Origin: Nonomuraea guangzhouensis
Lineage (GTDB): Bacteria; Actinomycetota; Actinomycetes; Streptosporangiales; Streptosporangiaceae
Assembly (NCBI RefSeq): GCF_019396345.1
Contig: NZ_JAHKRM010000030.1
Coordinates: forward strand, 1-64,000
Reading direction: 5' to 3'
DNA: 64,000 nt
How positions within the stretch are numbered: position 1 is the stretch's first letter; each line of letters starts with the position of its first letter. A model generated the notes under the pieces. It searched no databases, was not told where the DNA came from, and saw only the letters and a program-made list of their open reading frames with translations. Of the stretch, positions 17,155 to 25,929 are shown one piece after another. The translations under genes and the position numbers were made by a program.

Positions 17155-20025
17155 TCATGCCGTTGGTGCGTCGAGTCGCTGATTGGTGCTCGCTGCGGAA
17201 TCGTCAGGGCTGGACGCCGACACCGGATGTTCGGCGGCCAGGGTCCCGCTGTGGGCCTCGATCTCGGCCAATTGCATGTGGAAGGCGCCGAACGGGTCGC
17301 TGCTGAGTTTCGTTCCGGCCACCTTGACGTAACGGGCTTCCACGGTTGGGAAGGACAATGTCTGCGCGCCGGCGCCTGGGCGGGGATAATTCGTGCGGGA
17401 CGCCACAGTGCTCCACGAGTTGCCGTCGGGCGACACCTGCACGGTGAAATCGACGGGGAACCCCATGCCGGCGTTCGCGCCGTCGGAGCGCGGGAAGAGG
17501 TCGACACGGCTGAGTGAACGCTTGGACTGGAGGTCCACGATGATCCACTCGGTGCGGTCCGCGGACGTACCGGCCGCACTGGTCCAGCCCATCGAGCCGG
17601 GAGTCGAGGACTGTATCCCGTCCACTGCCGCCATCGGATGCCAGCCGTCGGCGGAGTAGGTGCTGGAGGTGGTGACGGGCCTGCCGTCGGCCATGTTGTT
17701 GTCGGGGTTGACGGTGAAATTGTCGAATCGGACACTGGCCCCGCCGGTCACCAGGGCGACATGTCCCGCCGGGTAGGCGTCGTCGGTGACGGTGAGGACG
17801 GGCTGTGGATCGTTGCCGACGTGAACGCTGAGTTTGTTTCCGAACGCCATGGCGCGCAGCCGGGTGTATGTCCCGGCGCGGTAGTTTCCGGCTGTCGCGC
17901 GGCCCAATTCCTGGCCGGAACGATAGATGAAGACTTGGCCGTTGTTGCGCAGGGCCACGAGGTAGCCGGTATCCATGTCGGTGGCGTTGGAGCTGCGGAT
18001 CATGAATCCGGCCCAGTTCATGTTGCCGCCGTCGGAGTTCACTCCGACGATCTTCAAGTCGACGGAGGCGACCACGTCGCCGTACGCGCTGGATCTCGGT
18101 GTCGAGGTGAAGCCCCAGTCCGACGTGTTGGTCTGGAGGTACTCACCGGTTGACGCCACCGACCATGAGCCCCTGCCAGGCTGCCAGTTGGCGTCGCCCG
18201 CACTGAAGTTGTCGGTGTAGGGGAATCGCCGGTCCGGGCCGCCGTCCACGAGGAGTTCGAGCAGCATCTTGTGGCGTGCGTCCACCTCGGCCCCGGAGCG
18301 GCTGTAGGTGACCGTGTCCGTGATCAGGCTCGACGCGACCAGTCGAGCCAACAGCGGCTTGGTCTTGGCGAGCATGTTCAGCAGCTCGTAGTCTTCAAGC
18401 CCGTCGAGCTGTGCCTCGCTGCGCAGGCTGTCGTAGATGTCATAGGCATCACTGTTCGGCCGGACCAGCCAGTTGTCACCGCTCTGCCGGTCGGTGAAGG
18501 TATTTGCCGGCTTGTTCGGGTCGCTGAGGTGGAACCAGTAATTCCAGCCCCAGTGCAGATAGCCGGTGCCGCCGATCTTCCAGGTCAGCCACGGTGTGAG
18601 CCGGGTCTTGGCCAGGTGGTAGCTGATGAACCTGTTCATCTGCGCGCCCTGGGGGATGATGCAGTTGTACAACCACAGCTCGGTGCCGTTGGCACGCAGG
18701 GTCTGGTAGTAGCCCATTTGCTGCTCGTAGTGGCTGAGGACCGGGGTGATCGTGGTGAGGTTGCCGGCCAGAGCAGGCACCTTCGCGTGGTGGGCCTCGT
18801 TGGTCCGGGGGTTCGGGAAGTACTTGCGATACTTGCCGTACAACCAGTTCGCCGAGGTCCAGTGTTGCTCCGTCCTAGGCTCATCCAACGCGCTCATGTA
18901 GAACTGGTCGGTCCAGCCCCTGGCGTCCAGGTGCGCCTTGAGGGCGGGGAAGACCCGGTCGTAGTAGGCGTTGGCCTCCGGGCTCTGCGGAGTCACCAAT
19001 ACGCGCTCGACCACACCGTTGACGTTGCGCAGGATCTCTGCCGTGACATCGCGCGACGAACCCGGCTCAGGATTCTCCAGCAGGGTTGGCGTGTAGATGT
19101 ACTGCAGGGCGCGCTCTTTCACAAACGTCTCGATGAACCGGTCGAAGGTCGCCCAGCCGAAGCGCAGTTCACCTCCGGGGCCGACCGTGGTGTCCGGGAT
19201 CAGCAGGGCCTGGAAATCGGCGTGGATGACGTTGTTGCGGTGCCGTCTGTGGTTGGCCGCGATGCTCTTGATTACCTTCCACCAGTTGTCGCCGTACATC
19301 GGCGCGTCTTTGTACTGGGTCGGGATCGCCCTGATGGTGCCGTTGTAGTCCCACCCTGCGGAGGTGAACCAGTTGTTCATCTTGAACGTGGACTTGTTCG
19401 GCTCCGGCAGGGTCACGTTGTAGACCACGAGTCGCACGTTCACCGTGGCCTCACCCGCATTGCCGGTGCTCACGGCCACGGTCCCGGTATAGACGCCGGG
19501 CGCCTGTCCCACCGGCACGGTGACGCTGTAGTGGTACGGCTGGGTGACTCCCCCATCCACGTTGTGCGGGGGGTCCTCCCCCGAGGGATTCTCCACCAGG
19601 GCGTCGTAGTAACTCGTGCCCCCGGCCGGCGGCAGCTCGGCATCGCCTGGCATCACCTGGATGTTCGGATGGTCGTACGCCCGCCGCAGCAGGATGTTCG
19701 ACGTCGGGATACTCGCCCCGTCCGGCCCGGTGAGCGCACTCGCGGTCACCCGCACATCAGTGAGCGCCTCGGCCGAGGACGGCCGGACCGCGATCTGGGC
19801 GGCCTCCTGCTCACCCCGCGCCGCATACAAGTCGATCGAAGTCGGTGCCGACGATGCCGGTTGCGAGGTGGAAAACACCCGGTCCGCCGCACTGGCCATC
19901 CATATCCGCATCCCGGCCGCCGCGTGGGCCGGGGCGACGGCGGTCAACTCGAGCAGCACGAGCAGCGCCACCCATAACGGCAGTAATCCCGTGCGCCGCC
20001 TGCGCGGCATTCTCCTTTGTGGCAC
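17155..20025 (-). CDS. Secreted DUF4091 glycoside-hydrolase-like protein with lectin-like and F5/8 type C domains
   Basis: 956 residues. GTG at 20025 is supported by AAAGGAG 7 bases upstream; the later ATG sits too close to a GGAG. Signal peptide residues 1-36. The N-terminal beta-domain (about 40-205) leads into a TIM-barrel-like region with DUF4091 hallmarks (FYMSALDEPRTEQHW and GTGYLHWGWNYWF, about 350-560). Next comes a jelly-roll lectin-like domain (about 600-770, AGFMIRSSNATDMDTGYLV), then an F5/8 type C (discoidin) domain (about 775-925) with WIIVDLQSKRSLSRVDLFPR. DUF4091 proteins are putative carbohydrate-active enzymes; substrate and mechanism are not established. The adjacent RpiR regulator and sugar-isomerase remnant point to an amino-sugar or galactoside context. 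Confidence 0.8.
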   Translation of the reverse strand: MPQRRMPRRRRTGLLPLWVALLVLLELTAVAPAHAAAGMRIWMASAADRVFSTSQPASSAPTSIDLYAARGEQEAAQIAVRPSSAEALTDVRVTASALTGPDGASIPTSNILLRRAYDHPNIQVMPGDAELPPAGGTSYYDALVENPSGEDPPHNVDGGVTQPYHYSVTVPVGQAPGVYTGTVAVSTGNAGEATVNVRLVVYNVTLPEPNKSTFKMNNWFTSAGWDYNGTIRAIPTQYKDAPMYGDNWWKVIKSIAANHRRHRNNVIHADFQALLIPDTTVGPGGELRFGWATFDRFIETFVKERALQYIYTPTLLENPEPGSSRDVTAEILRNVNGVVERVLVTPQSPEANAYYDRVFPALKAHLDARGWTDQFYMSALDEPRTEQHWTSANWLYGKYRKYFPNPRTNEAHHAKVPALAGNLTTITPVLSHYEQQMGYYQTLRANGTELWLYNCIIPQGAQMNRFISYHLAKTRLTPWLTWKIGGTGYLHWGWNYWFHLSDPNKPANTFTDRQSGDNWLVRPNSDAYDIYDSLRSEAQLDGLEDYELLNMLAKTKPLLARLVASSLITDTVTYSRSGAEVDARHKMLLELLVDGGPDRRFPYTDNFSAGDANWQPGRGSWSVASTGEYLQTNTSDWGFTSTPRSSAYGDVVASVDLKIVGVNSDGGNMNWAGFMIRSSNATDMDTGYLVALRNNGQVFIYRSGQELGRATAGNYRAGTYTRLRAMAFGNKLSVHVGNDPQPVLTVTDDAYPAGHVALVTGGASVRFDNFTVNPDNNMADGRPVTTSSTYSADGWHPMAAVDGIQSSTPGSMGWTSAAGTSADRTEWIIVDLQSKRSLSRVDLFPRSDGANAGMGFPVDFTVQVSPDGNSWSTVASRTNYPRPGAGAQTLSFPTVEARYVKVAGTKLSSDPFGAFHMQLAEIEAHSGTLAAEHPVSASSPDDSAASTNQRLDAPTA

Positions 20026-20100
20026 GACTGTGCTCCTTTTCGGAAGGTAAAAGCCTTTCGATGTGTCCTCGCACGCGCCACGTCCCAGCCGCTGGTCCGG

Positions 20101-21024
20101 CTACGTGTGCCTGACGTCCGCGCTGTCGACGCCGCCCGCGGCATCGACAATCTTGTAGGGCCGCACCGCTTCCGTCGCGACGGCTATCGCTTCCCTGGTC
20201 TGTTCGAAGGTCCGCTGGGCGATGGCGATGTACAGCACATCCAGGACCGCCAGTTGAGCGTGGCGCGCGAGGATGTTCTCGGTGCTGGAGCCACCCATCT
20301 CAAACACCGCGGTCGCCAGCGCGAGCTCGGCTCGACGGGCCACCGGGGAGGCCAGATCGTTGGTGATGGCAATCGTTCTCGCGCCGTGCGAACGAGCTTC
20401 GGCGACAAGATCACAGACCTCGCGCGTCCGCCCGCTGTGCGAGACGGCGACCAGCACATCGCCGCGCGTCATCAAAGCGGCACCGGTCAGCGCCATGTGA
20501 GCATCGGTGTACACCCATGCCGGCACACCGATCTGGTACAACAACTGCTGGAACCCCAACGCCGTCGTAGCGCTACCGCCGACCCCGAAAACCACCACCC
20601 GACGAGCCGCGGCCAGCAGACTCGCCGCACGCTCCACCACAGCCAGATCAAGATTGGCGATCGCCTCGGCCACAACGTGCCCGATATTGGCGGAGATGAC
20701 ATTGGCGACCTGCCGGATATCATCGCCCTCGGTCACATCCGTCCCGATATGCGCCGCCCACGTACCCCCACCGATCCGCCCACTGTCAGAAGCAAGCGCG
20801 ATCCGCAACGCGGCATATCCATTCATCCCCAATGCCCGGCAGAACCTCGTGATGGTACCGGTGGACACCCCACACTGCTCCGCCAACTCGACGATGGTCA
20901 TCCGGGCCACGGCCGCGGGATCACCGAGCACGAGCTCGGCCAGCGACCGCTGGGCGTCCGGCATCGTGGGCAGCAGCCCGCGGATGCGCTCGATGATGCC
21001 GCTCGACGGCTGGTAAGTCGACAT
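20101..21024 (-). CDS. MurR/RpiR family transcriptional regulator (HTH + SIS)
   Basis: 307 residues; ATG at 21024 preceded by GAGGAG at 6 bases. An N-terminal HTH_6 domain (about 10-80; VVELAEQCGVSTGTITRFCRALG resembles the recognition helix region of RpiR proteins) is followed by an SIS phosphosugar-binding domain (about 125-260; VVVFGVGGSATTALGFQQLLYQ and VLVAVSHSGRTREV). Such regulators sense phosphosugars, often GlcNAc-6-P or MurNAc-6-P (family knowledge). It is divergent from a SIS-type isomerase pseudogene at 21194, the usual partner of such regulators, and it precedes the DUF4091 gene on the same strand with a gap of 75 bases, so the two may be co-transcribed. Confidence 0.88.
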   Translation of the reverse strand: MSTYQPSSGIIERIRGLLPTMPDAQRSLAELVLGDPAAVARMTIVELAEQCGVSTGTITRFCRALGMNGYAALRIALASDSGRIGGGTWAAHIGTDVTEGDDIRQVANVISANIGHVVAEAIANLDLAVVERAASLLAAARRVVVFGVGGSATTALGFQQLLYQIGVPAWVYTDAHMALTGAALMTRGDVLVAVSHSGRTREVCDLVAEARSHGARTIAITNDLASPVARRAELALATAVFEMGGSSTENILARHAQLAVLDVLYIAIAQRTFEQTREAIAVATEAVRPYKIVDAAGGVDSADVRHT

Positions 21025-21038
21025 GCTTGCTCCTCACT

Positions 21039-21060
21039 CGTAGAGAAATTATTCTTCGTT
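21039..21060. promoter_or_regulatory. Possible RpiR operator
   Basis: AT-rich GAAATTATTC (21045-21054) sits just upstream of the regulator start in the divergent spacer. RpiR-type regulators typically bind AT-rich near-palindromes with GAAA/TTTC ends. The match is by eye only. Confidence 0.3.
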
Positions 21061-21193
21061 ACCGCTCGCCGTCAAGGCCGTATCGCGATGCTTGTTAGCT
21101 CGTGAGCAGTAGCATCATCCCTGAGACGGGGGCCGCCTGCCTCCACAATGGCGCTTCGAACGGTGAAAAACTATCCCCCATGAAGGGCTGTCC

Positions 21194-21660
21194 GTGGTGT
21201 TGGATCAGAACCGTCCCAGTGCCGCGGCGTATCTCTCGGCCGCCAGAACCGTCTTGGACCGGGTGGCTGCCACGCAGCAACTCACGGTTCAGACCGCGGC
21301 CGAACTCATCGCCGCGTCGATCCGCGCGGGTGGGGTGATCCAGGCTTTCGGCACCGGGCACTCCGAGAGCCTAGCCATGGAGATCGCCGGCCGGGCCGGT
21401 GGACTCGTACCGACCAACAAGATCGCGCTACGTGACGTGGTGATCCTCGGCGACAGCCCCCCGTGAGGCGCTGTTCGATCCCTTCCTGGAACGAGATCCA
21501 TCCGTCGCGCACCAGCTCTACGACCTCGCCACGCCACGCCCGGAAGACATCTTCGTCATCGCGTCCAACTCCGGCGTGAACGGATGTCTGGACAACGGCT
21601 CGCCACACGGCGACGCGCTGCTGCCACTGCCTTTGGGCGGCAAGGCCTGCGCGATATCAC
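21194..21660 (+). pseudogene. SIS-domain sugar isomerase pseudogene (frameshift plus deletion)
   Basis: GTG at 21194 with a GAAGGG ribosome binding site starts a normal SIS sugar-isomerase N-terminus (VIQAFGTGHSESLAMEIAGR, then RAGGLVPTNKIALRD). After GDSPP the original frame stops at 21466. The homologous continuation (ALFDPFLERDPSVAHQLYDL ... FVIASNSGVNG) resumes in another frame. The next homologous block, DNGSPHGDALLPLP, follows directly, although roughly 50 residues (the HPSG region) should lie between. Homology ends near 21660. The family length is about 245 residues. The gene was formerly the divergent partner of the RpiR regulator and is now inactive. Confidence 0.75.
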
Positions 21661-21869
21661 GCAGCCGGTCGGGGCGGGTGAGCAGGAGACGGGCCAGGCA
21701 GTGCGGGGTGATGACGGGCCGCGCTCCTTCGGCTCGGCTCCTCGCGGCGGTTGGTGGAGATATCGCCGCCCTTGCCGTATTAACTGCACTTCTGTCCCGC
21801 CCCTCACAGAGGGATCAGGAGAGGAGAGCATTTCTTGGACGACGTACGTACGGCTCTGTTGGAAGGGCG

Positions 21870-22201
21870 GGGTCCGGCACGGCCAGCATTTTCTGCACGA
21901 CTGGGAGGTGACCGCCTACCCGCTCACCGTGCCCGCGACCTTCGGCGACCTGGTCGAGGAGCCCCGCAGCTTCTTCCACGGCACCTTCGAAGTGTCCGAC
22001 CCCGCCGACACCTTCGTGGAGCTGCCCGGCTGGGGCAAGGGCTACGTCTGGGTCAACGGCTTCTGCCTGGGCCGCCACCGGGAGCGGGGTCCGCAGGAAC
22101 GCCTCCACCTGCCCGCTCCCCTGCTGCGCGCGGGCGTCAACGAGCTGGTGGTGCTGGAACTGGACAGAGCAGGATCCACCGTGCGACTCACGCCCGAGTG
22201 A
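21870..22201 (+). pseudogene. C-terminal fragment of a GH35 beta-galactosidase
   Basis: The open frame ends in LHDWEVTAYPL, FFHGTFEVSDPADTFVELP, then GWGKGYVWVNGFCLGRHRER and ELVVLELD. These are hallmarks of the C-terminal jelly-roll domain of GH35 beta-galactosidases (family knowledge). The catalytic barrel and most of the protein are missing, and no start belongs to this fragment. Between it and the SIS remnant (21661-21869) nothing is recognisable. It is likely the remains of a galactoside or amino-sugar catabolic operon once controlled by the RpiR regulator. Confidence 0.7.
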
Positions 22202-22214
22202 AGACCGTCCAGAC

Positions 22215-22859
22215 CACAGCGGTGGCGACGTAGTAGACCAGCTGGATCCCCCGCCGCGATGATCTCCATCCCCGGCCGTGGCGCCGTGCGGATCCCAGAT
22301 GGTCGCGGCATCCAAGATGATGATCTCGGAATCGGCCACGGTGGCCGGCCACGAGCCGTCCGGCGCCATTACGCACGAGTCGAGACCGCCCAGGTTCGGC
22401 ACTGCGCCCACCGGTCGCATGGTGCTCCCGGCCTCACCGGTCTCGGCGTCACGCAACCGAATCGGTTGTTGCCCACCGCCGGTCCACAGCCAGACCCGTC
22501 CGCCACCAGCGGTTGCCGCGAGCACCCGCTCCTTGTCCACCGACGCGAAGGCGGGCGCTGAAGGTACCGGTCACGTCGAGGTCCGCCAGATCCGTACCCG
22601 TCCCCCGGCATCCGTCCGCCGCGACCGAAACGAACCGCTCCGGAATTTCCGCAGCAGATCGAGCGTCTCGGCATCCCAGATCGAGACGGCGTCTCGGCAG
22701 GTCCCACACCTCGTTGAACTGGCGGAGTGTGCCGCTGCCCACGTCCCAGGCCCGGACCGTCCGGTCCCGACAGGCGATCGCCGGCCAACCTCCGTCGGGC
22801 GCAGCGACGACATCCAGAGCTCCGAAATCGTGGTCGATGACTGTCGCGGTCCGACCGGC
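22215..22859 (-). pseudogene. WD40-repeat protein remnant (multiple frameshifts)
   Basis: On the minus strand, pieces of WD40 repeats occur in different frames: CRDRTVRAWDVGSGTLRQF, VSIWDAETLDLL, GGRVRIWRTS and GGGRVWLWTGGG, then APDGSWPATVADSEIIIL. Each has the GxVRxWD-type core, but no single frame joins them, so at least two frameshifts have occurred. No N-terminal domain (for example kinase or HTH) remains. It abuts the 3' end of the LuxR gene. Confidence 0.65.
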
Positions 22860-23957
22860 TCAAGAACTGGGCCAACTGGCAGGACCTGTCGGCGCAGGCT
22901 TAGGGCGCAGCGTGAACAACCGGGCGACCAGCTCGCCGCGGCTGGAGACGCCGGTCTTGGCGAAGGCCGCCTTGAGGTGGCCGCGCACGGTGTGCGGCGA
23001 GACGAACAGTGCCGCGGCTATCTCCGCGGTGGCCGAGCCCCGCGCGACGAGCCGGGCGACCTCGAACTCGCGCGGCGTCAGCCCGTACGCCTGGGTGACG
23101 ATGACCGCCAGGTCGGCGGCGGGGGCGGGCTCGATGACGAGTGCTGTGGGGCCCGGCCGGCCGCCGGGGCCGCTCAGGCAGGAGGCTCGGCAGGCCAGCC
23201 AGCGGCCGTCGACGGTACGGATGCGGATGCGGGCGCTGCCGCGGTCGTGCCCGTGGGCGATCGCCCGCGCCTGCAGGCTGGCGCCGATCAGCCAGATGGG
23301 CAGCCGGAAGCCGAGCGCCGTCGGCTGCGACGGGCCCTCCGGAAGCAGCGCGAGGTAGCGGCGCGCCTCCTCGTTGATCGAGGTCGCCTCGCCGTACTCA
23401 TCGAAGAGCAGCAGACCGGGCGCGTCGCCGGGCTCGCTTCGGGGGCCGGCGAAGCGGGCGAAGCGGCGCAGGTGGTCGGCGAGGGGTGTCGACAGCCCGG
23501 CGAGCAGGGTGATCTCCCGCGTGCCGAACGGCGGGCCGCCGCCCATGCGGAACAGGCTCACCACGCCCCACGGCCGGTCACCGGTCCGCAGTACGGCGCG
23601 CAGCTCGTCGTCCACGCCCTGGCCGCCGAGCAGTCGCCGGAAGCGGGCGCTGCGCGCGGGCAGGTCGCCCGTGGCCGCGCGCAGCCCGGCCACGGGGACG
23701 GCGGCGCGGGCCAGGTCGCGGAAGGGGAGGACGTTCTCCTCCAGGAGCTCGCTCTCCCAATAGGCGGCACACCCCTCGCCCGCGCCCAGGTTCTCCACCA
23801 GCATGGGCGCGGTGACCAGACCCGTCTCCGGGTCGGTGGCCGTCCACACAGCGGCGTCGAACGGCACGTGCCGCAGCAGCCCGGCCGAGGCGCGGGTGAA
23901 GAGGTCCAGCGCGTCGGAGGCCCGCTCGGCGGCAGGCAGGATGTCGAGCTCGCTCAT
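22860..23957 (-). CDS. LuxR-family transcriptional regulator
   Basis: 365 residues. The N-terminal two thirds resemble a GAF/PAS sensor region (GLVTAPMLVENLG, then a PAS-like LLLFDEYGEATSINEEARRY at about 205-225). The C-terminal LuxR HTH (about 290-345) is clear: YGLTPREFEVARLVARG followed by AAALFVSPHTVRGHLKAAF. It is divergent from the FAD/NAD(P)-binding gene across a spacer that holds a perfect 20-bp palindrome. The start codon has only a weak AGGAGAGG upstream. The effector is unknown. Confidence 0.85.
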   Translation of the reverse strand: MSELDILPAAERASDALDLFTRASAGLLRHVPFDAAVWTATDPETGLVTAPMLVENLGAGEGCAAYWESELLEENVLPFRDLARAAVPVAGLRAATGDLPARSARFRRLLGGQGVDDELRAVLRTGDRPWGVVSLFRMGGGPPFGTREITLLAGLSTPLADHLRRFARFAGPRSEPGDAPGLLLFDEYGEATSINEEARRYLALLPEGPSQPTALGFRLPIWLIGASLQARAIAHGHDRGSARIRIRTVDGRWLACRASCLSGPGGRPGPTALVIEPAPAADLAVIVTQAYGLTPREFEVARLVARGSATAEIAAALFVSPHTVRGHLKAAFAKTGVSSRGELVARLFTLRPKPAPTGPASWPSS

Positions 23958-23992
23958 CGGGGGTCAGCCTGCCTCTCCTGATCCCTGTCGCC

Positions 23993-24012
23993 AACCCCTC
24001 AGCTGAGGGGTT
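23993..24012. promoter_or_regulatory. Perfect 20-bp palindrome in the LuxR/FAD-protein divergent spacer
   Basis: AACCCCTCAGCTGAGGGGTT is a perfect dyad 36 bases before the LuxR start. A second dyad, ATTCCCC/GGGGAAT with a 6-base loop, follows at about 24025-24044. The position suits an operator for the LuxR protein or another dimeric regulator acting on both genes. Confidence 0.45.
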
Positions 24013-24075
24013 CATTCCACACCGATTCCCCTCAAGCGGGGAATGGGCGGTGATCGCGGTGCGCGCAAGGCTCGA

Positions 24076-24119
24076 AAGGGCCTCAGAAAGTCCTCGGTGA
24101 GGGCCTCCGGAAGGGCCTC
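24076..24119 (+). repeat. Three direct copies of RAGGGCCTC-type motif in the leader of the FAD-protein gene
   Basis: AAGGGCCTC at 24076-24084, GAGGGCCTC at 24099-24107 and AAGGGCCTC at 24111-24119, just upstream of the GTG at 24137. They could be regulator-binding half sites or a small duplication. Confidence 0.35.
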
Positions 24120-24136
24120 GGAAAGGGAGTGTCACT

Positions 24137-25573
24137 GTGCGTATCGGAATCATCGGAGCGGGCGCCGCCGCGGTCGGCCTGCTGGACGCGCTGGCCGTCG
24201 GCGCGGCGGACCCGGGGGAGATCACCGTGTTCGAGCCGTCGCCGCACCTGTGGCGAGGGCGGCCGTACGGCCCGGATCTGGCCAGCGTCCTGGTCAACGC
24301 CCCGCCGGCCATCATGTCGATCCGCCACGGCGACCCCGGGCACTACGCCGCCTGGCTCGGCGCCGACCGGGCCGCCGAGCACCTGGACGGGCTGCTGGGC
24401 CAGCCCGTGGTGCCGCGCGCGCTCTACGGCGACTACCTGGCCGCCACCGCTGAGGCCGCCCTGATCCGCCTGAGCGGTCGGGGGTGGCGGGTCCGGATCG
24501 TCGCCGCCAGGGGCGTCGCCGCGGTGCGATCAGGGCACCATCTGGTCATCCGTACGGACGACGGGCTGGATCACCCGGCCGACCAGGTGGCCGTGTGCGT
24601 GGGCGGCGGAACGCCACAGGACCATTACGGCCTGGGCGCCGAGGATCCGTACCCCTTGGCCTCCACGCTCGCGCGAATCCCCGACGAGGCCGCGGTCGTG
24701 GTGATCGGCAGCGGGCTGACGGCCGTGGACGTGGTCGTGTCGCTCGCGGCACGCGGCCATGCCGGGCGCATCGCGCTGGTGTCGCGCACCGGCATGCTGC
24801 CCCACGTCTGGCAGCGCCCCCTGCCATACCGGCCCGTGCACGTGACCGAGGGCCGGGTGGCGGCGCTTGACGTCACCCTCGACGCGCTCGCCGGGCTGTT
24901 GCGCGAGGAGCTGGCCGAGGCGGGCGAGGACTTCGCGGAGTTCGCCGCCGACGTACTGGCCGCCGAGACCGAGGACCCCGTATTGCGGTTGCGGCGGCAG
25001 CTGGACGCCGTCGACGACCTCCGGATCGGGCGGCGCGTGCTGCAGGAGACCGCGCACACGCTGGGCCCGCGCGTGTGGCGGCTGCTGCCCGAGTCGGACC
25101 GGGAAAGGCTCCTGCGACACCACCGGCTGGCCACCAGCCTGGCCTCGCCCATGGTGCCGGTGAACGCCGCGGCCCTGATGCGGCTGTTCGAGTCCGGGCA
25201 GCTCAGCGCGGTGGCGGGCGTGGTGAAGATCCAGGCCGTACGCGGCGGGTTCCGCGTGCGCGGCGACGGCGGTGACCTGGAGGCCGCCGCCGTCGTCAAC
25301 GCCGTGAACCCGCCGCCCCAGGCCGTGCCACGCGGGGCCGAGCCGCTGGTCACGTCGCTGGTCGCCGCCGGGCTCGCGGCACAGCATCCGCGCGGCGGGC
25401 TGGTCCCCGCCGACCCGCGCCTGCACGTGGTGGGGGACCTGGCGGGCGGCCCGTTCATCACCTCGGGCATCCCCGGGATCGCCGCCGCAGGCACCCGCAC
25501 CGCGTCCGCCCTGACAAGCTCACCGGCGGGCGCGACGGCCACCGCCGCGAAGAGCACGGAGTTACGCAGGTAG
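24137..25573 (+). CDS. FAD/NAD(P)-binding oxidoreductase-like protein
   Basis: 478 residues; GTG at 24137 has GGGAG 7 bases upstream. The N-terminus carries a Rossmann motif IGIIGAGAAAVGLLDALA and an FxP..RGRPYG region typical of the FAD-NAD(P)-binding family (PF13454-type). A second nucleotide-binding motif VVVIGSGLTAVDVVVSLAAR lies at about 190-210. A late GxxxVGDLAGGPF-like segment (HVVGDLAGGPFITSGI) closes the fold. The substrate is unknown; relatives include amine N-hydroxylase-like and uncharacterised oxidoreductases. The last residues (about ATAAKSTELRR) are encoded over the antisense of a transporter remnant, so the native C-terminus was probably altered. Confidence 0.8.
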   Translation: MRIGIIGAGAAAVGLLDALAVGAADPGEITVFEPSPHLWRGRPYGPDLASVLVNAPPAIMSIRHGDPGHYAAWLGADRAAEHLDGLLGQPVVPRALYGDYLAATAEAALIRLSGRGWRVRIVAARGVAAVRSGHHLVIRTDDGLDHPADQVAVCVGGGTPQDHYGLGAEDPYPLASTLARIPDEAAVVVIGSGLTAVDVVVSLAARGHAGRIALVSRTGMLPHVWQRPLPYRPVHVTEGRVAALDVTLDALAGLLREELAEAGEDFAEFAADVLAAETEDPVLRLRRQLDAVDDLRIGRRVLQETAHTLGPRVWRLLPESDRERLLRHHRLATSLASPMVPVNAAALMRLFESGQLSAVAGVVKIQAVRGGFRVRGDGGDLEAAAVVNAVNPPPQAVPRGAEPLVTSLVAAGLAAQHPRGGLVPADPRLHVVGDLAGGPFITSGIPGIAAAGTRTASALTSSPAGATATAAKSTELRR

Positions 25574-25660
25574 AGCCAGAAGTCCATGCTGTCCGTCGTG
25601 CCTGCGGCGGCCACCGCCTCCTCGGGGCTGGCCAGGCCGAGCACCCGCGCGAAGGTGATC
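25535..25660 (-). pseudogene. Fragment of a carbohydrate ABC-transporter permease (MalG type)
   Basis: The minus strand reads PITFARVLGLASPEEAVAAA and then DFWLYLRNSVLFAAVAVA. This matches the extracytoplasmic segment and helix before the EAA loop in actinobacterial sugar permeases, as I recall them. Only about 45 residues remain, with no start and no EAA motif. It overlaps the 3' end of the FAD gene. Confidence 0.5.
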
Positions 25661-25929
25661 GGGGAACAGGGTGATCGCGAATCCGAAATCGTCAAAGCCC
25701 AGCGGCGGCACCTGCGGCTGCTGCGTCGCCCATGGCTGGGCCGCCACCTACGATGCCGTCCTCACCGCCTTCATTCTGGCCGACCCGTTTCGGGCGGCAA
25801 CAGGCGGCAGGAGACAACACCCACCTGCAGCGCTTCGTCATCGACGATCGGACGGCGCCGGACGATGCCCCAGGTCATCTCACAGACAGACGCGCGTTCG
25901 ACGATCTCCACGTCGATGCCAACACGCGG
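25661..25929. other. Gap with no recognisable gene
   Basis: Short frames on both strands can be read (for example GIDVEIVERASVCEMTWGIV on the minus strand), but none has a start, ribosome binding site or a domain I can name. Probably decayed sequence continuing from the permease remnant. Confidence 0.4.

Noticed and set aside
25747..25929. Minus-strand frame with GIDVE motif as a phosphopantetheinyl transferase piece that could serve the NRPS
   Set aside because: Only the short GIDVE string is reminiscent; the rest of the PPTase motif (WxxKEA) is absent and the frame is short with no start.
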